A stretch of DNA of 64,000 bases from Caprimulgus europaeus (lineage: Eukaryota; Chordata; Aves; Caprimulgiformes; Caprimulgidae), in NCBI GenBank assembly GCA_907165065.1, contig OU015538.1, positions 17,809,165 through 17,873,164 of the forward strand, written 5' to 3'. Made by a program: the position numbers and the translations under genes. Below the pieces are notes generated by a model, which saw nothing but the letters and a program-made list of their open reading frames with translations, was not told the DNA's origin and did no database searches. Of this stretch, positions 1 to 11,756 are shown piece after piece. Each line of letters begins with the position of its first letter. Position 1 is the stretch's first letter.

Positions 1-2272
1 TGGGTTGTCTAGATGGCAGTATATCTGCTTGATTCACATGAGGAATATGAATCAGGACCTCAACACACCTTCTATAATGAAAATATTCTGAGCTGACTGC
101 TCTTGTATGGCTCAACTTGTGTAACCCATGTGAAGACCCCCGTAGTGCTGCCATAATCCATGACCAGTTTTTAAGCACTTTTGGGTGTTAGGAAGAAAGA
201 AAGCTTGACAAATAGCCCTTTTCAGGCCAAAAAGAAGCCCACTTAGTAAATAGTGTGGCTGTAAGTTTGCATGCATGGAGTTTTGTCTTGGTTTTACTGA
301 TTTGGGTAGTCTAAAATTGTCTGCATTGCAGGTGCCTGAAACTTCTTAGCAACTCCCAAGAAACTGCTCTGTTTGGGCACAGCAGGCTGTCTTCTCATAG
401 GCTGTGTTTCAGCTTCACCATGAATGAACCTTATTCCTGAGTTTAACTATAGTCAGGAAAGTATTAATCGTGTTCAGAAGGGCTTTGCCATTCATTGGTG
501 TTTGTGAAGCGTTTTGGGAAGTTAGTGGGAAGCGTTAGTATACATTGTTCATTATCTGGTATGGTGTGTAAATATGCTGCAGCCATAAGCAGAGTAGAAT
601 AAATCTCTGAAATATTTTTCCTAACATAACCTGATTTGTCCTTCAGCTCTGGGATGTGCACACCTTTACCCCTTGAGATCTCCACAGGTACAAGAAATAT
701 TCAGTGTATCCATATACACCTGGTAGGGAGAGAGGAAATTTACACAGAACTTGAGGCGGGTCCCAGTGTTAATTCTCATGAAAACCTTCCTGTTCTTGAT
801 CTTTTCTCCCTTGAGCTGTAATCCCTGGAGAAATCAGACTAAAATGGTGTGCTGTAAGATGGAGCAGCATCCCTCCTGTCAAAGCTGCTTACATAGTACA
901 GGGCTTGCTGATCTGACATCACTAATTTTTTGTGGGCAAGTTACTTAAGAAATTAGTATTTTCCTGAAATGGTGAGGTTAATACAGACTCAAATACATAA
1001 ACACATACAGCTGTGTTTAAATTCTGCTGTGCATATTGTTTGAGAGGTTTGTCAGAGGTGAGACACTGGAGGTAAGACCGCAAGTAGAGAGAGCTTGTTG
1101 CCAATATTAATAGCACTTTCAGCATTTTTAAAATGTCGTTTGTCCAACATAAAAGTGGAACATGCATGTGTACACTAAACCAATAAACTGGACAGTATGA
1201 GGACATCTTAATTTTGCTGCCCCCCCCCTTCTCTTTTTTATTTCAATCACTCTTTTAGCCTTGATTATTTGATTGGGTAAATGAATGCAACACACAATGA
1301 GAAGACTGCAGTTAGAGATCCCTAAAAGAAGAAAAGATGATTTAAATCAGGTCAGAGGTAGTGATAAGCCTTGTTATTTTTTTAGGAGTCATTCAGTTAA
1401 ACCAGTTGTGTGCAAACCTGTTAGAGCAGAAAGGAGGTGTGTATACATAAAATTTACAGGTGGATAAACTGACTGTCAGTTTTTAGCATCAATTACAGCT
1501 CCCTTGATCTGTTGTAATATCTTTCATTTACAAACAAGGCAAAACTTCAACATTTTCCACTTGCTTTCCTACTGAAAACTTTTTGCATCTAGTAGGGTGA
1601 CTTTCACACCAATCAAGCGTGAGGTGTCAGTCTCCTTTTACTCTTAAGAAATCGGAATGTTTGAAGATCATTGGCTTGTCTGTGAAATTAAATTGTTTTA
1701 TTATTTTCCCAAAAGAATAATATATTAAACTCACAGCGGCATAGCTAGACTATAGCCTGTGGGTCCTGACCTAGATTTTTTACTCTACAGAGCATGAAAT
1801 ATCTTGCTATATATGATGCAAAGTCACTGTATGATTGGAAATTATATTAAATGGTATGGTTCTGGTGTTCTGGATTTAAAGTGACTTAAGTCCAGCTAAT
1901 CATTATAGCAAGTAAAGATTTCATATATTTTAAAATGAACAATGTTTCTATTTTTTTTTTTTTTAGTTTTCTTTCTACCTCATTGCTTTTCCTTTTTTTT
2001 AAGATAGGTGCTTTTTTTTAATAAACAGAATTGATATCTCAGTGTTTAAACTATTGTAAGTATATGGAAAGCCCTAGTTCTTCCAGCACGGTCTGTGATC
2101 CAGTGGTGATAATGATAGGTGTTTCAAACCCAACTTGAGCAAATATAAGTGATGCCTGAAGTTTCAGTGTCTTAGAAAATCAAAACTCTGTTTTAATTAC
2201 CATTGTAGTAAAATAGATCTATTCCCACAACTCAGTGGATAGAAATAATTTTCACTCTATGGTAAATGAATA
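1..2272. other. Single-copy AT-rich DNA, no supported gene
   Basis: No convincing coding segment or repeat family is seen here. Small landmarks are a run of nine C at 1220-1228 and fourteen T at 1951-1964. A frame opening after 'ctgcattgcag' near 330 stays open for about 36 codons, but it has no donor site and is not called. The stretch could be intron of the plus-strand gene suggested further right. Confidence 0.5.
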
Positions 2273-2321
2273 CTCTTTTTTTTTTTTTTTCCTTTTCCTT
2301 TTTTTTTTTTTTTCCATCCCC
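2273..2321. repeat. T-rich low-complexity tract
   Basis: Two long T runs are separated by a short C/T spacer and followed by a C cluster. It sits about 28 bases upstream of the candidate short exon at 2349-2388, where it could serve as a polypyrimidine tract. It is equally explained as simple repeat. Confidence 0.8.
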
Positions 2322-2348
2322 CTGACAGTATTTTTTGCTTCTAAATAG

Positions 2349-2388
2349 GTTCAGTCTCTCACCGGTGCGATCATCTCCCGTCTGTCAG
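2349..2388 (+). CDS. Candidate 40-nt internal exon, unidentified
   Basis: A 40-base segment lies between 'cttctaaatag' (acceptor-like, with a long upstream T/C tract) and 'gttaac' (a moderate donor). It contains three CpG dinucleotides, striking in a CpG-poor neighbourhood and more usual for coding sequence. All three frames are open; one reads FSLSPVRSSPVCQ, a serine-proline-rich peptide of the kind seen in disordered phosphorylated regions. An alternative acceptor at 'cctgacag' (2328) would give a longer in-frame exon. No gene is recognised. It could be an exon of the same plus-strand gene as 5799-5977 and 11606-11756, but the phases cannot be proved, and at this length chance is a serious alternative. 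Confidence 0.18.
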
Positions 2389-3027
2389 GTTAACATGTTC
2401 TGGTCATGAAGTCTGAAATTGTAAACCCCATGATATTTCTTTGAGCTACACTTATGGCTTTTGAACTCTGCCATAACCCTTGAAGCTGTTTCTGTTCTTG
2501 TGAGGAGTTTTCCACAGGAATAGAGAGGTTACCTCTGCTTGCTATTCTCTGGCTCTCAGAATTGAGAGGAAAAATAAGCTTCAAGCAGTAAATTCAAGAA
2601 ATATAAGAAATCTTGGCTGGTATTTTGTGAATCTCTTAATGAGATGCTTGCCATTTTTGATCCTTTATCTTTAAATTGCAGCCATTTGAAGGTATAAGTG
2701 TAAATTCTCATGATGTAGTCCTTGGTCTGTGAATGAAGTGTCACAGTTATAAATGCGGCTGTTATGCAAGAAGTGACTTACAGCACAGCCGTGGCACTAA
2801 ATTTACTGACTGTTGTGAATTACGTAATGTCTGATGATACATTATTCATGTAGTTAATGAAGATGATAGTTAAAATATGGGGGGAGGGTGGGATTGGAGA
2901 AAGACAAAGCAAAGGCTGATTAAAATAAATAAATATTTTAAATATTTTTCATGAAAAATATTTACCTAGATTGACTAAAGAGGTGAAAGCTGCAACAGTT
3001 ACTGGTGACTAAATAATTCTGGACTTG
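2389..3027. other. Non-repeat AT-rich spacer
   Basis: No gene is supported. The reverse-strand frames here are short and phenylalanine/serine-rich, as expected by chance in AT-rich DNA. The spacer lies directly upstream of the solo LTR. Confidence 0.5.
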
Positions 3028-3612
3028 TGTGCTGTTTTTGGCTGGGGTAGAGTTAATTCTCTTCACAGTAGCTAGTGTGGGGTTATGTTTTGGGTTTGTG
3101 CTGAAAACAGTGCTGATAATGCAGAGATGTTTGTTATTGCTGAGCAGTGCTTACCCAGAGCCACGGCCTTTTCTGCTTCTCACCCCACCCTACCCCACCA
3201 GTGAGGAGGCTGGGCCTGCACAGGAAGCTGGGAGGGGACATTGGTGGGACAGCTGACCCCATCTGACTAAAGGGATATTACGTGCTGTATGGCATTGGCC
3301 TCAGCAAGTAAAGCTGGGGGAAGGAGGAGGAAAGAGGGCACACTGAGTGGTGGCATTTGTCTTCCCAAGTAACCACTACATGTGATGGAGCCCTGCTTTC
3401 CTGGAGATGGCTGAACACCTACCTGCTGATGGGAAGCAGTGAATGAAATTTTTGCTTTACTTTCATGCATGGCTTTTGCTTTACCTATTAAGATGTTTTT
3501 ATCTCAACCCAAAAGTTTTCTCACTCTTCTGATTTTTCTCCCCCATCCCATTGGGAGGGAGGGAATGAGCAGCTGTGTGGTGCTTAGTTACTGGCTGGTA
3601 TTAAACCATGAG
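3028..3612 (+). mobile_element. Solo LTR, avian ERVL-like, plus orientation
   Basis: The left end 'tgtgctgtttttggctgggg' followed by 'tagagttaatt', the internal 'gggacagctgacccc...gggatatt' block, 'tttttatctcaaccca' and the right end 'gtggtgcttagttactggct' then 'ttaaacca' follow, in order, the layout I know from the common avian ERVL-type LTR. Length is about 585 bp. No internal retroviral sequence flanks either side, so it is a solo LTR left by recombination. Flanking pentamers 'acttg' and the bases after 'ccatgag' do not match, so the target duplication has decayed or the right edge is a few bases off. Short frames inside it are not genes. Strand follows the LTR reading direction. Confidence 0.85.
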
Positions 3613-5798
3613 TATTTTTTATGTTTAAAAGCTGTGAGAAAATTTCCTAAGGAATAATTAAATTAAAAGACTTAAAGATAATATCATAGAGTTTCTGGTT
3701 TCGTTACCTTGAACCTGTAATGTTACAACAATCATTGAGCTTCTCAGAAGTAGGTGAAAAATAGAGGATGGTTTACGTTGTCTAAGACTTTATCTTTGGC
3801 CACAATCCCACCTTAGAGAATTCCTGACAAATTTCTGATGTATTATTGTTTTCTTTTCCTAAGTCTTGATGAGCAGAAAGAGGACAGCACAACTGTGTTT
3901 CATGGAGCATTGATTTTCCACTGTTTCACCTTGCAGGCAGAACATGAAAGTGAATGGGCTCTTTGGGAAAGGGTGTGTGTGTGCCTCTTCCAAGCCTTAA
4001 CATCTTCTGTCAGGGTGATGTAGAGCCATATTGGCGATACAGGGGTTTGGTAAAGTCCTGAAGAAAACGTCTGAATTGAGTGGAATGTCTTTATTTTGTG
4101 AAACACAGGGAATATAGACTGTCCTTCAGAATTCTGCCTGGAGTGTCAAACTGGCAATATCTCAGCATCTCATGATCAATAGGGTTGTCCTTTTTCTCCT
4201 AGTGAAAACATGTTTTGTGCTATGCTGAGATATAGCTAAATTAATTAAGTGCATAGATCAACTGATCTTCAAATCATATTATTATGATGTGTAAGAAAAC
4301 AACGCCGCTCAATTTTGATTGATTTGTTCAATATATTTGGACAAATCTTTTACTTCTGTGAATTGGCTTTGGTCCACTGAATTCATTAGAACTACTTTGA
4401 TTTACATAGTGTTATTATCTCAGTATCTCTATTTTTTTCCCTCTTGACTCTTGTTTGCAGGATTTTTTTATTGAAGGATTCATTGTGCTGACAGAAACTA
4501 GCTTTACAGGATTGTGAAATTTCTAGTTCATGTAGATTGCACAGCCAGTTGCATTCTGTAAGTCCACAGACTTTTGAATTAAAGCCTCATTGAATTCCAT
4601 GGCTCTTGTCTTTCTAATCATTAGGAACTATAACAACAAAAACCAATTCCTTTAAAATTAAAAAAAAAACCCAGTGTATTTAACAAATCCAGGGATTTTT
4701 GTCAGTATTATGATGTATAGAGTCCATATTGTAAACAGGTATGGAGACCTTGTTGCCCTTGGTTGAAGTCACTCTCATTCCATGTACATGACCTGGGAAT
4801 TTGAGAATGATTTGAGGGTCAGGGCTGTGTGCTGGTGAGTGGGTGATGATATACTATTGTGTACGTGCTTTCATTATACTGTGTAAAAAGGCCTTTTGTT
4901 CCTAAACAAGAAAAATAATACCTGCCAATGAGAATTGACTGCACATCTTAAATTTAAGAGTTTAATTGCTATTGAGGGTAATGTATTGTTCTTTCTGTGC
5001 TAGAATCAAGCTGTATGTGCTATACTTCAAGCTAAAGAAGGAACAGTAAAAATTAGGGCATTCAACTATGTCTAGCAACTGGACAATAATTTTAGAACCT
5101 ATGTAAAGTACATACGGATCCTGTATACTTCTGTTTGTGCCAAAGAAAGTGCTCTAGACATAAACAAAACAAAAAAACCCACCTTGGTGCCCTTACAAAT
5201 GTTGCTTGCAGAGGTTTTCAATGCACTGTTCAATAAGTTTTCCTTTTTATATTTCCTTCAAACTTAGCCCTTTTATCATTAAAATAAAACCCAACAAAAA
5301 ACAACCCCAAAACCAAACCAAAACAAAATTGAGAAGTCTCACTGAACAAGAGTGGCTTCAGCAGACTGTAGCTGTGTATAAGTGGGTGTAAATCTACTCC
5401 ATTTTTCAGACTCTCCTTCTGTACGAAGCCAAATTGTTACTTCCCATGCTTCAGTCAGGCTTTGTGAAATGACTGTAGCATTGATCTCACCTATCATTTT
5501 CTATCTTAAATATGAATTTCTGTTGCAGAAATAAAAACCGAAGTAGAGGGAAAAAAAAGTTTCCATGAAATATGTTGCGAGTGTTTTTCTGTAAAATTTT
5601 GCATCATAGTAAAATACCAAAGAATTGCTGCTTTGCCCAAAGCTGATTTTCTTGCTCAGCAATTTGATCGAGAAGCTGAACAGTGCCTATGAAACTATAC
5701 AAAAAAATTTACCTATCTCATTTGTAAATCTGGCTTTTTATTTTAATGTCACCAACAAATAACCAGAGTCCCTTTTGTCTGATAAACCCTTTTTTTAG
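3613..5798. other. Spacer, no supported gene
   Basis: AT-rich non-repeat sequence with A/C-rich patches near 5165-5185 and 5280-5330. A pyrimidine tract ending 'caccttgcag' at about 3936 is followed by a short purine-rich stretch to 'gtgtgt'. The enclosed peptide is too short to call. Nothing else is supported. Confidence 0.5.
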
Positions 5799-5977
5799 GA
5801 TATATAGTAACAGAACTTAGAAGTGATGGTGACAGACTGAGACAGTGTGTGAGAGCAAATTGTAATGCACAGGATGGCTTAGAATATAAATCTGCAAAAT
5901 GCACGTCTTCCCCCTCGTTTGTGCCTTCAGAGGGAGTAGAAGATGTTAACAAAGACATTCAGCACTTCAGCAGATGA
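5799..5977 (+). CDS. Candidate coding exon ending in a stop, unidentified
   Basis: The strong acceptor-like sequence 'aaaccctttttttag' ends at 5798. Only one frame stays open after it (two bases complete an upstream codon), giving 58 codons to TGA at 5975-5977. The peptide starts YIVTELRSDGDRLRQC and continues with an acidic, serine-rich part (VPSEGVEDVNKDIQ). Its charge balance differs from the F/L/K/N-rich chance peptides around it. No domain or family is recognised. It may be a terminal exon, or an internal one using a weak donor after 'gacagtgt' (GTGAGA) or 'gaca' (GTGTGT). The latter would put it in phase with 11606-11756. A chance open frame in a slightly GC-richer patch remains possible. 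Confidence 0.28.
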
Positions 5978-8900
5978 GGCTCTTGAACTATACGTTTTGA
6001 AATTATGAATTAATTTTCAAGAAAAGATATTATTTTGCAAATTGCATCTACAGAAATGATCTGAAAGTAGCCAGGGCTGTTTTGTTGACAGAATGGTTTG
6101 AATCATTTGACAGAATCAAATTAGAGATTCAACCAAATTGATTTTGTTTTGTATTTAAGTCCTGCCTGACAGGATATATTCAAAGAAAGAGAAAAACACG
6201 CTGGATATAAAGAAATGTGTCAATTAGAAGACAGGAGCATGAAGTCTCCATAACATATTGTTCACTAAAGGGTAAGAAGTGAGTTTCCAATGTAGATAGC
6301 TTCATTAAACACACTTTTTTGTTTTGATAATTTTTTTTTTTTGAGAAATCTTGACAGTTATGTCAACAACAAAAAATCTTCTGTGCTGTTACTAGTTTCA
6401 AGTACTTTTCCCCAGTACTCCTAAAGGCAGGGCTAAATTCTAGGGAGAATGCTGAGATGAGATGTTCTGATTGTTTCTTTCAGTTGGGCTTCTTTACACT
6501 TTAATTACTTAGGAAAAATACACTCTGTAGATGGTAGATACTTTGTAGGCAAAAAAACCCAACTGAATATTAAAATGTATTTTTTTCAACTGATTGAAGT
6601 ACTTGAGGAAGAAACTGGAATTGCCAAGCAGCTTACACCAGTGTGACTCAGTGAGGCACTTACTGGCCTTGCAGAATGGAGCACTTGTATATGAGAGACC
6701 AGCGAAGGCACCAAACAACCTTTATAAACACACTGAATCTGGTTCTAGTGTAAACTGCATTTGTATCGTACCAAATAAAAATGAGTGACAGCAGTATCTG
6801 CAGAATCAGAATTGGATCTACAGCATTCAAATAAGCAAAATTTCTAGGGAAGCTCAGAAAATTGCTGCTATTGTTGTCATTACTACTACAACTCCTCGTT
6901 GTGTGATGGCCAGTCTCTTCCTGCCTATCCTCCAGACAATGTGTTGCCCTTCTCTTTCCCAGATTATGCCAGTTTTTATGCAGGTACAGAGCTGGTGGAT
7001 GTCATTGGCACCTCTGCCAGTCCTGCTGACGTTACTGAGAGTACCTAATGAGGGTTGGGGTAGAACCAATGTTTCTGTAACTTTCTGATTAACATAGACT
7101 AGTGGTTCCATCTTTTTTTTTTTTTTGTTGTCTTTTGGGTATTTTGGAAAGTTGACATTCATATATCCTTGCATTTACTTAAGAAGCTATATTCTATGTT
7201 GAATTTGCCCTCTGTGGAAATATAAGAGCATTTTTAGCATTCTAGCATTAAAGTTTGCCAGTACTTTGTTGTAGCATTTTATAGACTCCACCACTTGTTT
7301 CTAAGGTTTTAAATATCTGGCACTGTGATGGATAGGTGTTGTCCGTCACTGGCTCACACAAGTGAGTTTTTGTGAGCAAATTTGTTTGCTCCACCACTCC
7401 TGGAAATAAGCATGTAGATTGCACCAGTGAAAATAATTGGAGTCTTGGTCATATATTATATCAAAATAAATCTGCATTTTCTTACTGGAGATCAGTCAAG
7501 TTGTTCTCATGCAGTACACAGAGGTGAACAGTTGTTACTGTATTTGTTCAATAACAACAATAACAGAGTAAAATAGCAATTTATTGACCTTACATGTTCA
7601 GATATATAATGCTAAATACTGAAGTAAATTCAAATTCTGGATCTGCTTGTCTATTGGGAGGAAAAAAAAATAAAAAAAAAGAGTTGCATCTTCACTGCAC
7701 TTAACCACTGCATTTGTATTTATGATAAGCCTGAGCAGTAGGGAAGTGTTTGGAAATATTGCCTTGAAGTAATACAACAAATGCTTCAACTGCAGGTAAA
7801 TGCAGCTGGTACGTAAGAAAAGCTGCTTGCAGTCAATTGCACTTCTAATTTTAAACTTAATGTCCTTGCTCTTTATTCTAAATTCTGTAACTAGATACTA
7901 GTTTATGATACTTACATAAGTATCTCTGTGGAACAAGAGACTATTTCACTGTCTATCCATGTATTTTGCCTTTGTGTCACTAGTTACTGGCATTTACTTG
8001 GTGTAAGTAGTGTTTTTTTCTTTTCCTAATACATGAGGTTGATTAATATTTTGACCCCTAATGGTGATAATGAACTATTAAATAAATGCCTCAACAAGCA
8101 AATTTCTCTCATTACTCTTTCTACTTTGATACATGAGAAGAAATGCAAGAAGGTACTCTAAGAGTCATCCTATACTGTGAGAGTTAATTAATAGCAAAAC
8201 CAGATTCAGATTTTCAGAAGTGTAAAGCATTTTTAAGCCAAAAGGAACCCAGGCTGCTCCTTCCAAATTTAGAACTTAAAACCATATGCTCAGTGAATTG
8301 CATTTTTTAATGGACACAGCCTCTGAAACTGCAGAACTTGGTCTACAAATGCTTTAATTCAGTTTTTGTTTTATAGGTTATGGTATAATATTGCTATGTT
8401 GGAGGCTTTGCTTAAAGAAGAGTATGAGGAGAAGTTTGTTTAGTCACATAACATTTCAGTGAAGTGTGTTTTACCTTCTCATGTTTTTCTGAGCTAGGTG
8501 ACAGTAGGGGAACACACCTAAAAAGTATAACTTGCAATGGGGGAAACATTTCAACTGTTTCTCACAGCTGCAAGACTAAATTGATCAGAAATATTACTGT
8601 GAAATCTGCTATTCTGGCTTTTGTGTGCAAAGAAGCCGTGAGGTTTGTTTATACAGACAGGCTGATAAAGTTTTAAATCAATGTTCACTTTCAGAGGAGG
8701 GTGTGCCAGAGCTTCGTGTCTGAATGCCAGTCAAGCACTGTGGTTTCGTTTTCATCAACACTGGCCCTGGCAGCCTTTTTCCTTAAAAGTAACCAACAAA
8801 CAAAAAAATAACCTGTTTTGGGTAACATTTCTATTTAGGTTTAAAATTATCAATTACTTTTGTAACAGAAAAAGGTTTTTCTTAAGACTTGGTGCTGAAA

Positions 8901-9082
8901 CATGTTCATAATGTTGGGTTTTTACATTTCTCTTTAGGAAGTAAACTCTGACAATAAATAATAGGTGTATTGCATGAGCCACAGTAAAAGTACCAGGTTA
9001 TAAAAAATACTATGCTTGACTCATTGAACAGAATCCTAAGAAATTTTATTACAAGTCTGGTGAGATCTTGTTTTCTTCATTA

Positions 9083-9123
9083 CCATTCCCATTATTAGCC
9101 ATTTCCCATTCCCATTATTAGCC
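9083..9123. repeat. Short tandem duplication, 23-bp period
   Basis: The 18-mer 'ccattcccattattagcc' occurs at 9083-9100 and again at 9106-9123, separated by five bases. This looks like replication slippage; no function is implied. Confidence 0.85.
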
Positions 9124-9949
9124 TTTTCCTCATTTGTCTGCCATGTTAGAGGAGGTGCAGGTGAGGTTGCCCAAGGTTTTAATTGCTGATTCACACTTTC
9201 CAACTTAAAACACCATTTTCTTCAAAATTATTATTTTTCATTTAATGTATTTCCTGGTATATTTTAGTTTTTATTATTACTTATGCAGTGTTTAACTTTA
9301 CTTGTAATAAAGTATGAAATTTAATCCCTTGGCAATAAATTAAATCCCTTTAATGTCCTGACATTAGGCCATACTTGTGATTGGTGAGGCATCAGGATAA
9401 TCTTTGCAGTGTTTCTGGTCTCCGATTTCTCTGGTCTGCTGAACTATTGACTAGATTCATTTGAACATGTTATGTGCATTAGAAAATCAATGTGGCAGAG
9501 CATATGGAAGCTTTTAAACTGATGTGACCTCTGTGACCAAAAGGTTTAGTTTTGAGATCTTCTATACTGAACTAAAAAGAAATTTAGGAATAGTGGAGAC
9601 AACCTTGGCTTATATAAATACTTATTTTTATGTACTTATTAATTCTTTTACATTTATTTTACTTTTCAACAAGAAATATAAGTTTATGTTTTATTAGCTA
9701 TTAGAAAAGTCTTTATTTTGTTTGTGTGATTAAGGTCTTGGGAGGAAAATTAATTGGTGCTGCTGACAGAAGTAGCTTGTTTTTCACTAGGTTACATCAC
9801 AGTTTGACACTGAGTAACTTTCTTGTTTCTGGGTTTTGAACCGTATCAATAGACTGAACTTTAAAACTGTCAGTATTGATTTTTCTAATACATATACTAT
9901 GTTAAACAGATCAATGTTTAGCAGATCAGAAGAGGTCAAGTATAGAGAA

Positions 9950-10330
9950 CATGATGAAGTGTCACCATGCAGAGTTGGATGAGAGGTCAGATATGCAAGG
10001 AGACATTGCAGGTGAAGTGATGGTAGAATGTATCAGGGGTGGTACCACTGCCAGGGTATGGAGACCTGTTCAGGATTTATTCTGTACAATTTGCAGGCAT
10101 GGCAACTTTCTGTGCGTCCTTTCTCATGTTCTCAGTATTAGGCTCCTGCTCCAGAGTGTTCAGATAGGGTTAAAAACCCTTTTACTAGACAACACAACTG
10201 GCAGTGCTTGTGGTGATGTCCAGTTCCTTCTCGTCACTGGAGATGATGGGACTGCATGGGTCGCTGTTGGTGGCACACACAGTACATGTTGGGGACCCTG
10301 AGGGTTAAATGCAGCAGCCGTGAAGCCCCA
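9950..10330. other. GC-richer island of unknown origin
   Basis: This block is clearly GC-richer than its flanks. One plus frame starting with ATG at 9951 runs 116 codons to 10301. The peptide shows no domain, and no splice sites or start context support it. It does not match CR1 or the LTR types present in the window. It may be an old unclassified repeat or a noncoding exon. It contains a small perfect palindromic arm pair, 'agggtt' and 'aaccct'. Confidence 0.3.
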
Positions 10331-11605
10331 GGATTAATGAACTGTGCCTAACTGTACATAACTGTTTTCAACTCATCCAGATTTTAGACAAAGATGTTGT
10401 GAATTTGGTGCTGGAACCTTACACTAACGGCCTAAGGAAAGAAATAGGCCATTGTCCTTTTTTAAACAGATTGAGAAATGTTATTTAATAAAATAAAATA
10501 AATTAAGTCGATTGCTACTCTGCTTAGTAACATAATAAAAATAAACATAATAAGAAATTTTGAAATTGAAGTAGTTAATAATATCATCCTATTAGAATTT
10601 GCATTGTAACCAAATTAAATTAGTTTAATGGGGAAATGTAATAGTGCTCTCTCGATTTTTCCTGTTAACTTAACTTTGTATACTTTAATGAATACCTTAA
10701 TTAGGCACCTTTATTGATGCAGACATTTCAGAAATAAAATTTGGTTCTATATTCTCCTTCACACACCAGTATCCATTAAAATAAAAGTAATCTTATAATG
10801 ACTAAAGGGCAATTATTTTGAAGACTTCCTGTGCCTGCTGAAGGGACTTCAATGCAAAGGTTCATCTATCTGAATGCAGGGATGTTACGACTTCCGTAGG
10901 CATATAACTGTCCTGTTTATTTGTTATTAATTAATGCAATTGCAAGTTCTTTAAGTATATTGCTGATGGGCTGTTATGCTCTATATGTGTAGCGTGTGTG
11001 TATGTTCTTATAATAAGTTGAAAATCCTTTGGAGTTGGTTGTTTTAATCAGCAGTTATGGTATATTAGATGTAGAACATGATACTATCTGATGATTACAG
11101 GCTCTGCACTGTGAAGGGAGAATTGATTGAGTGACTGAATAGATCTGAATGCATTCTGTCAAAAAAAAAAAAGCAACCATATGTTACAAATGTAGTAATT
11201 TCTGTCGTGGGGCTTGTGGACTCGCGGGCTTACGCTTTGGCAGAAGTAAATGTGAGTTGGTTTCTTTAAATATCCCTTAATGCTCTGAGAACTCTACAGT
11301 CAGGCAGCCTAAAGCAGTTGACTGCCATCATGTTTTTCCTCAGTTAAGAGCTGGTAATGAGGAGTATATATATATATCATCCACATGTTTCATGTATGAA
11401 TTTAATGTTCAAACTGTAAGAGAACGCTAAGGTCCAGTGAGTCCTGCCAAACAGTAGCGCATGGGCTGGGGGAAGGGAAGGAGGAGCAACATCATACATC
11501 TTATTGAGACAAGGAGCTAATGGTTGTAGATGAATCTTAGTCTACCATGGACATACTTACATAACTAAGTCAGTAAAACTACCTTTTTTTTGTTTTTTTA
11601 ATTAG

Positions 11606-11756
11606 GAGAGTGCTTGATAATCTGTTTAAGGGGAGAATAGAATATGATAGAATACGTCTTGGAGGAGATGAGGATGTTAAAGCCATCTGGACAACTCCAA
11701 AGATTTCAAAGAGAAGACTATCCTTAAAGCCCAATATTTTCCAAGCTGATGAGTGA
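11606..11756 (+). CDS. Candidate terminal coding exon, unidentified
   Basis: The T-rich tract 'ttttttttgtttttttaattag' ends at 11605, an excellent acceptor. Of three frames only one stays open: one base completes an upstream codon, then 49 codons run to TGA at 11754-11756. The peptide begins RVLDNLFKGRIEYDRIRLGG, continues DEDVKAIWTTPKISKRRLSL and ends KPNIFQADE. It is rich in D/E/R/K with Trp, and contains a TPK and an RRLSL motif resembling basophilic or proline-directed kinase sites. This is unlike chance peptides nearby. Seven bases after the stop comes 'gtaagt', so the 3' UTR may be spliced or the segment may have an alternative end. I do not recognise the protein; the tail style is typical of disordered C-termini. 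Among the exon calls this is the best supported, but no homology could be checked. Confidence 0.4.

Larger units (their letters stand above)
5978..11605. other. Long AT-rich stretch, no firm gene
   Basis: Mostly non-repeat sequence, with three points of note. A patch at 6850-7170 is open in several frames because it is GC-richer and stop-poor; one plus frame is 66 codons without a start. A short tandem duplication lies at 9083-9123. A GC-richer block lies at 9950-10330, described separately. A short (ta)n run sits near 11367. The stretch could be intron between the candidate exons at 5.8 and 11.6 kb. Confidence 0.45.

Noticed and set aside
3936-3998. Small exon after 'caccttgcag' ending before 'gtgtgt'
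   Set aside because: Only about a dozen codons (AEHESEWALWER) and a weak donor; easily chance.
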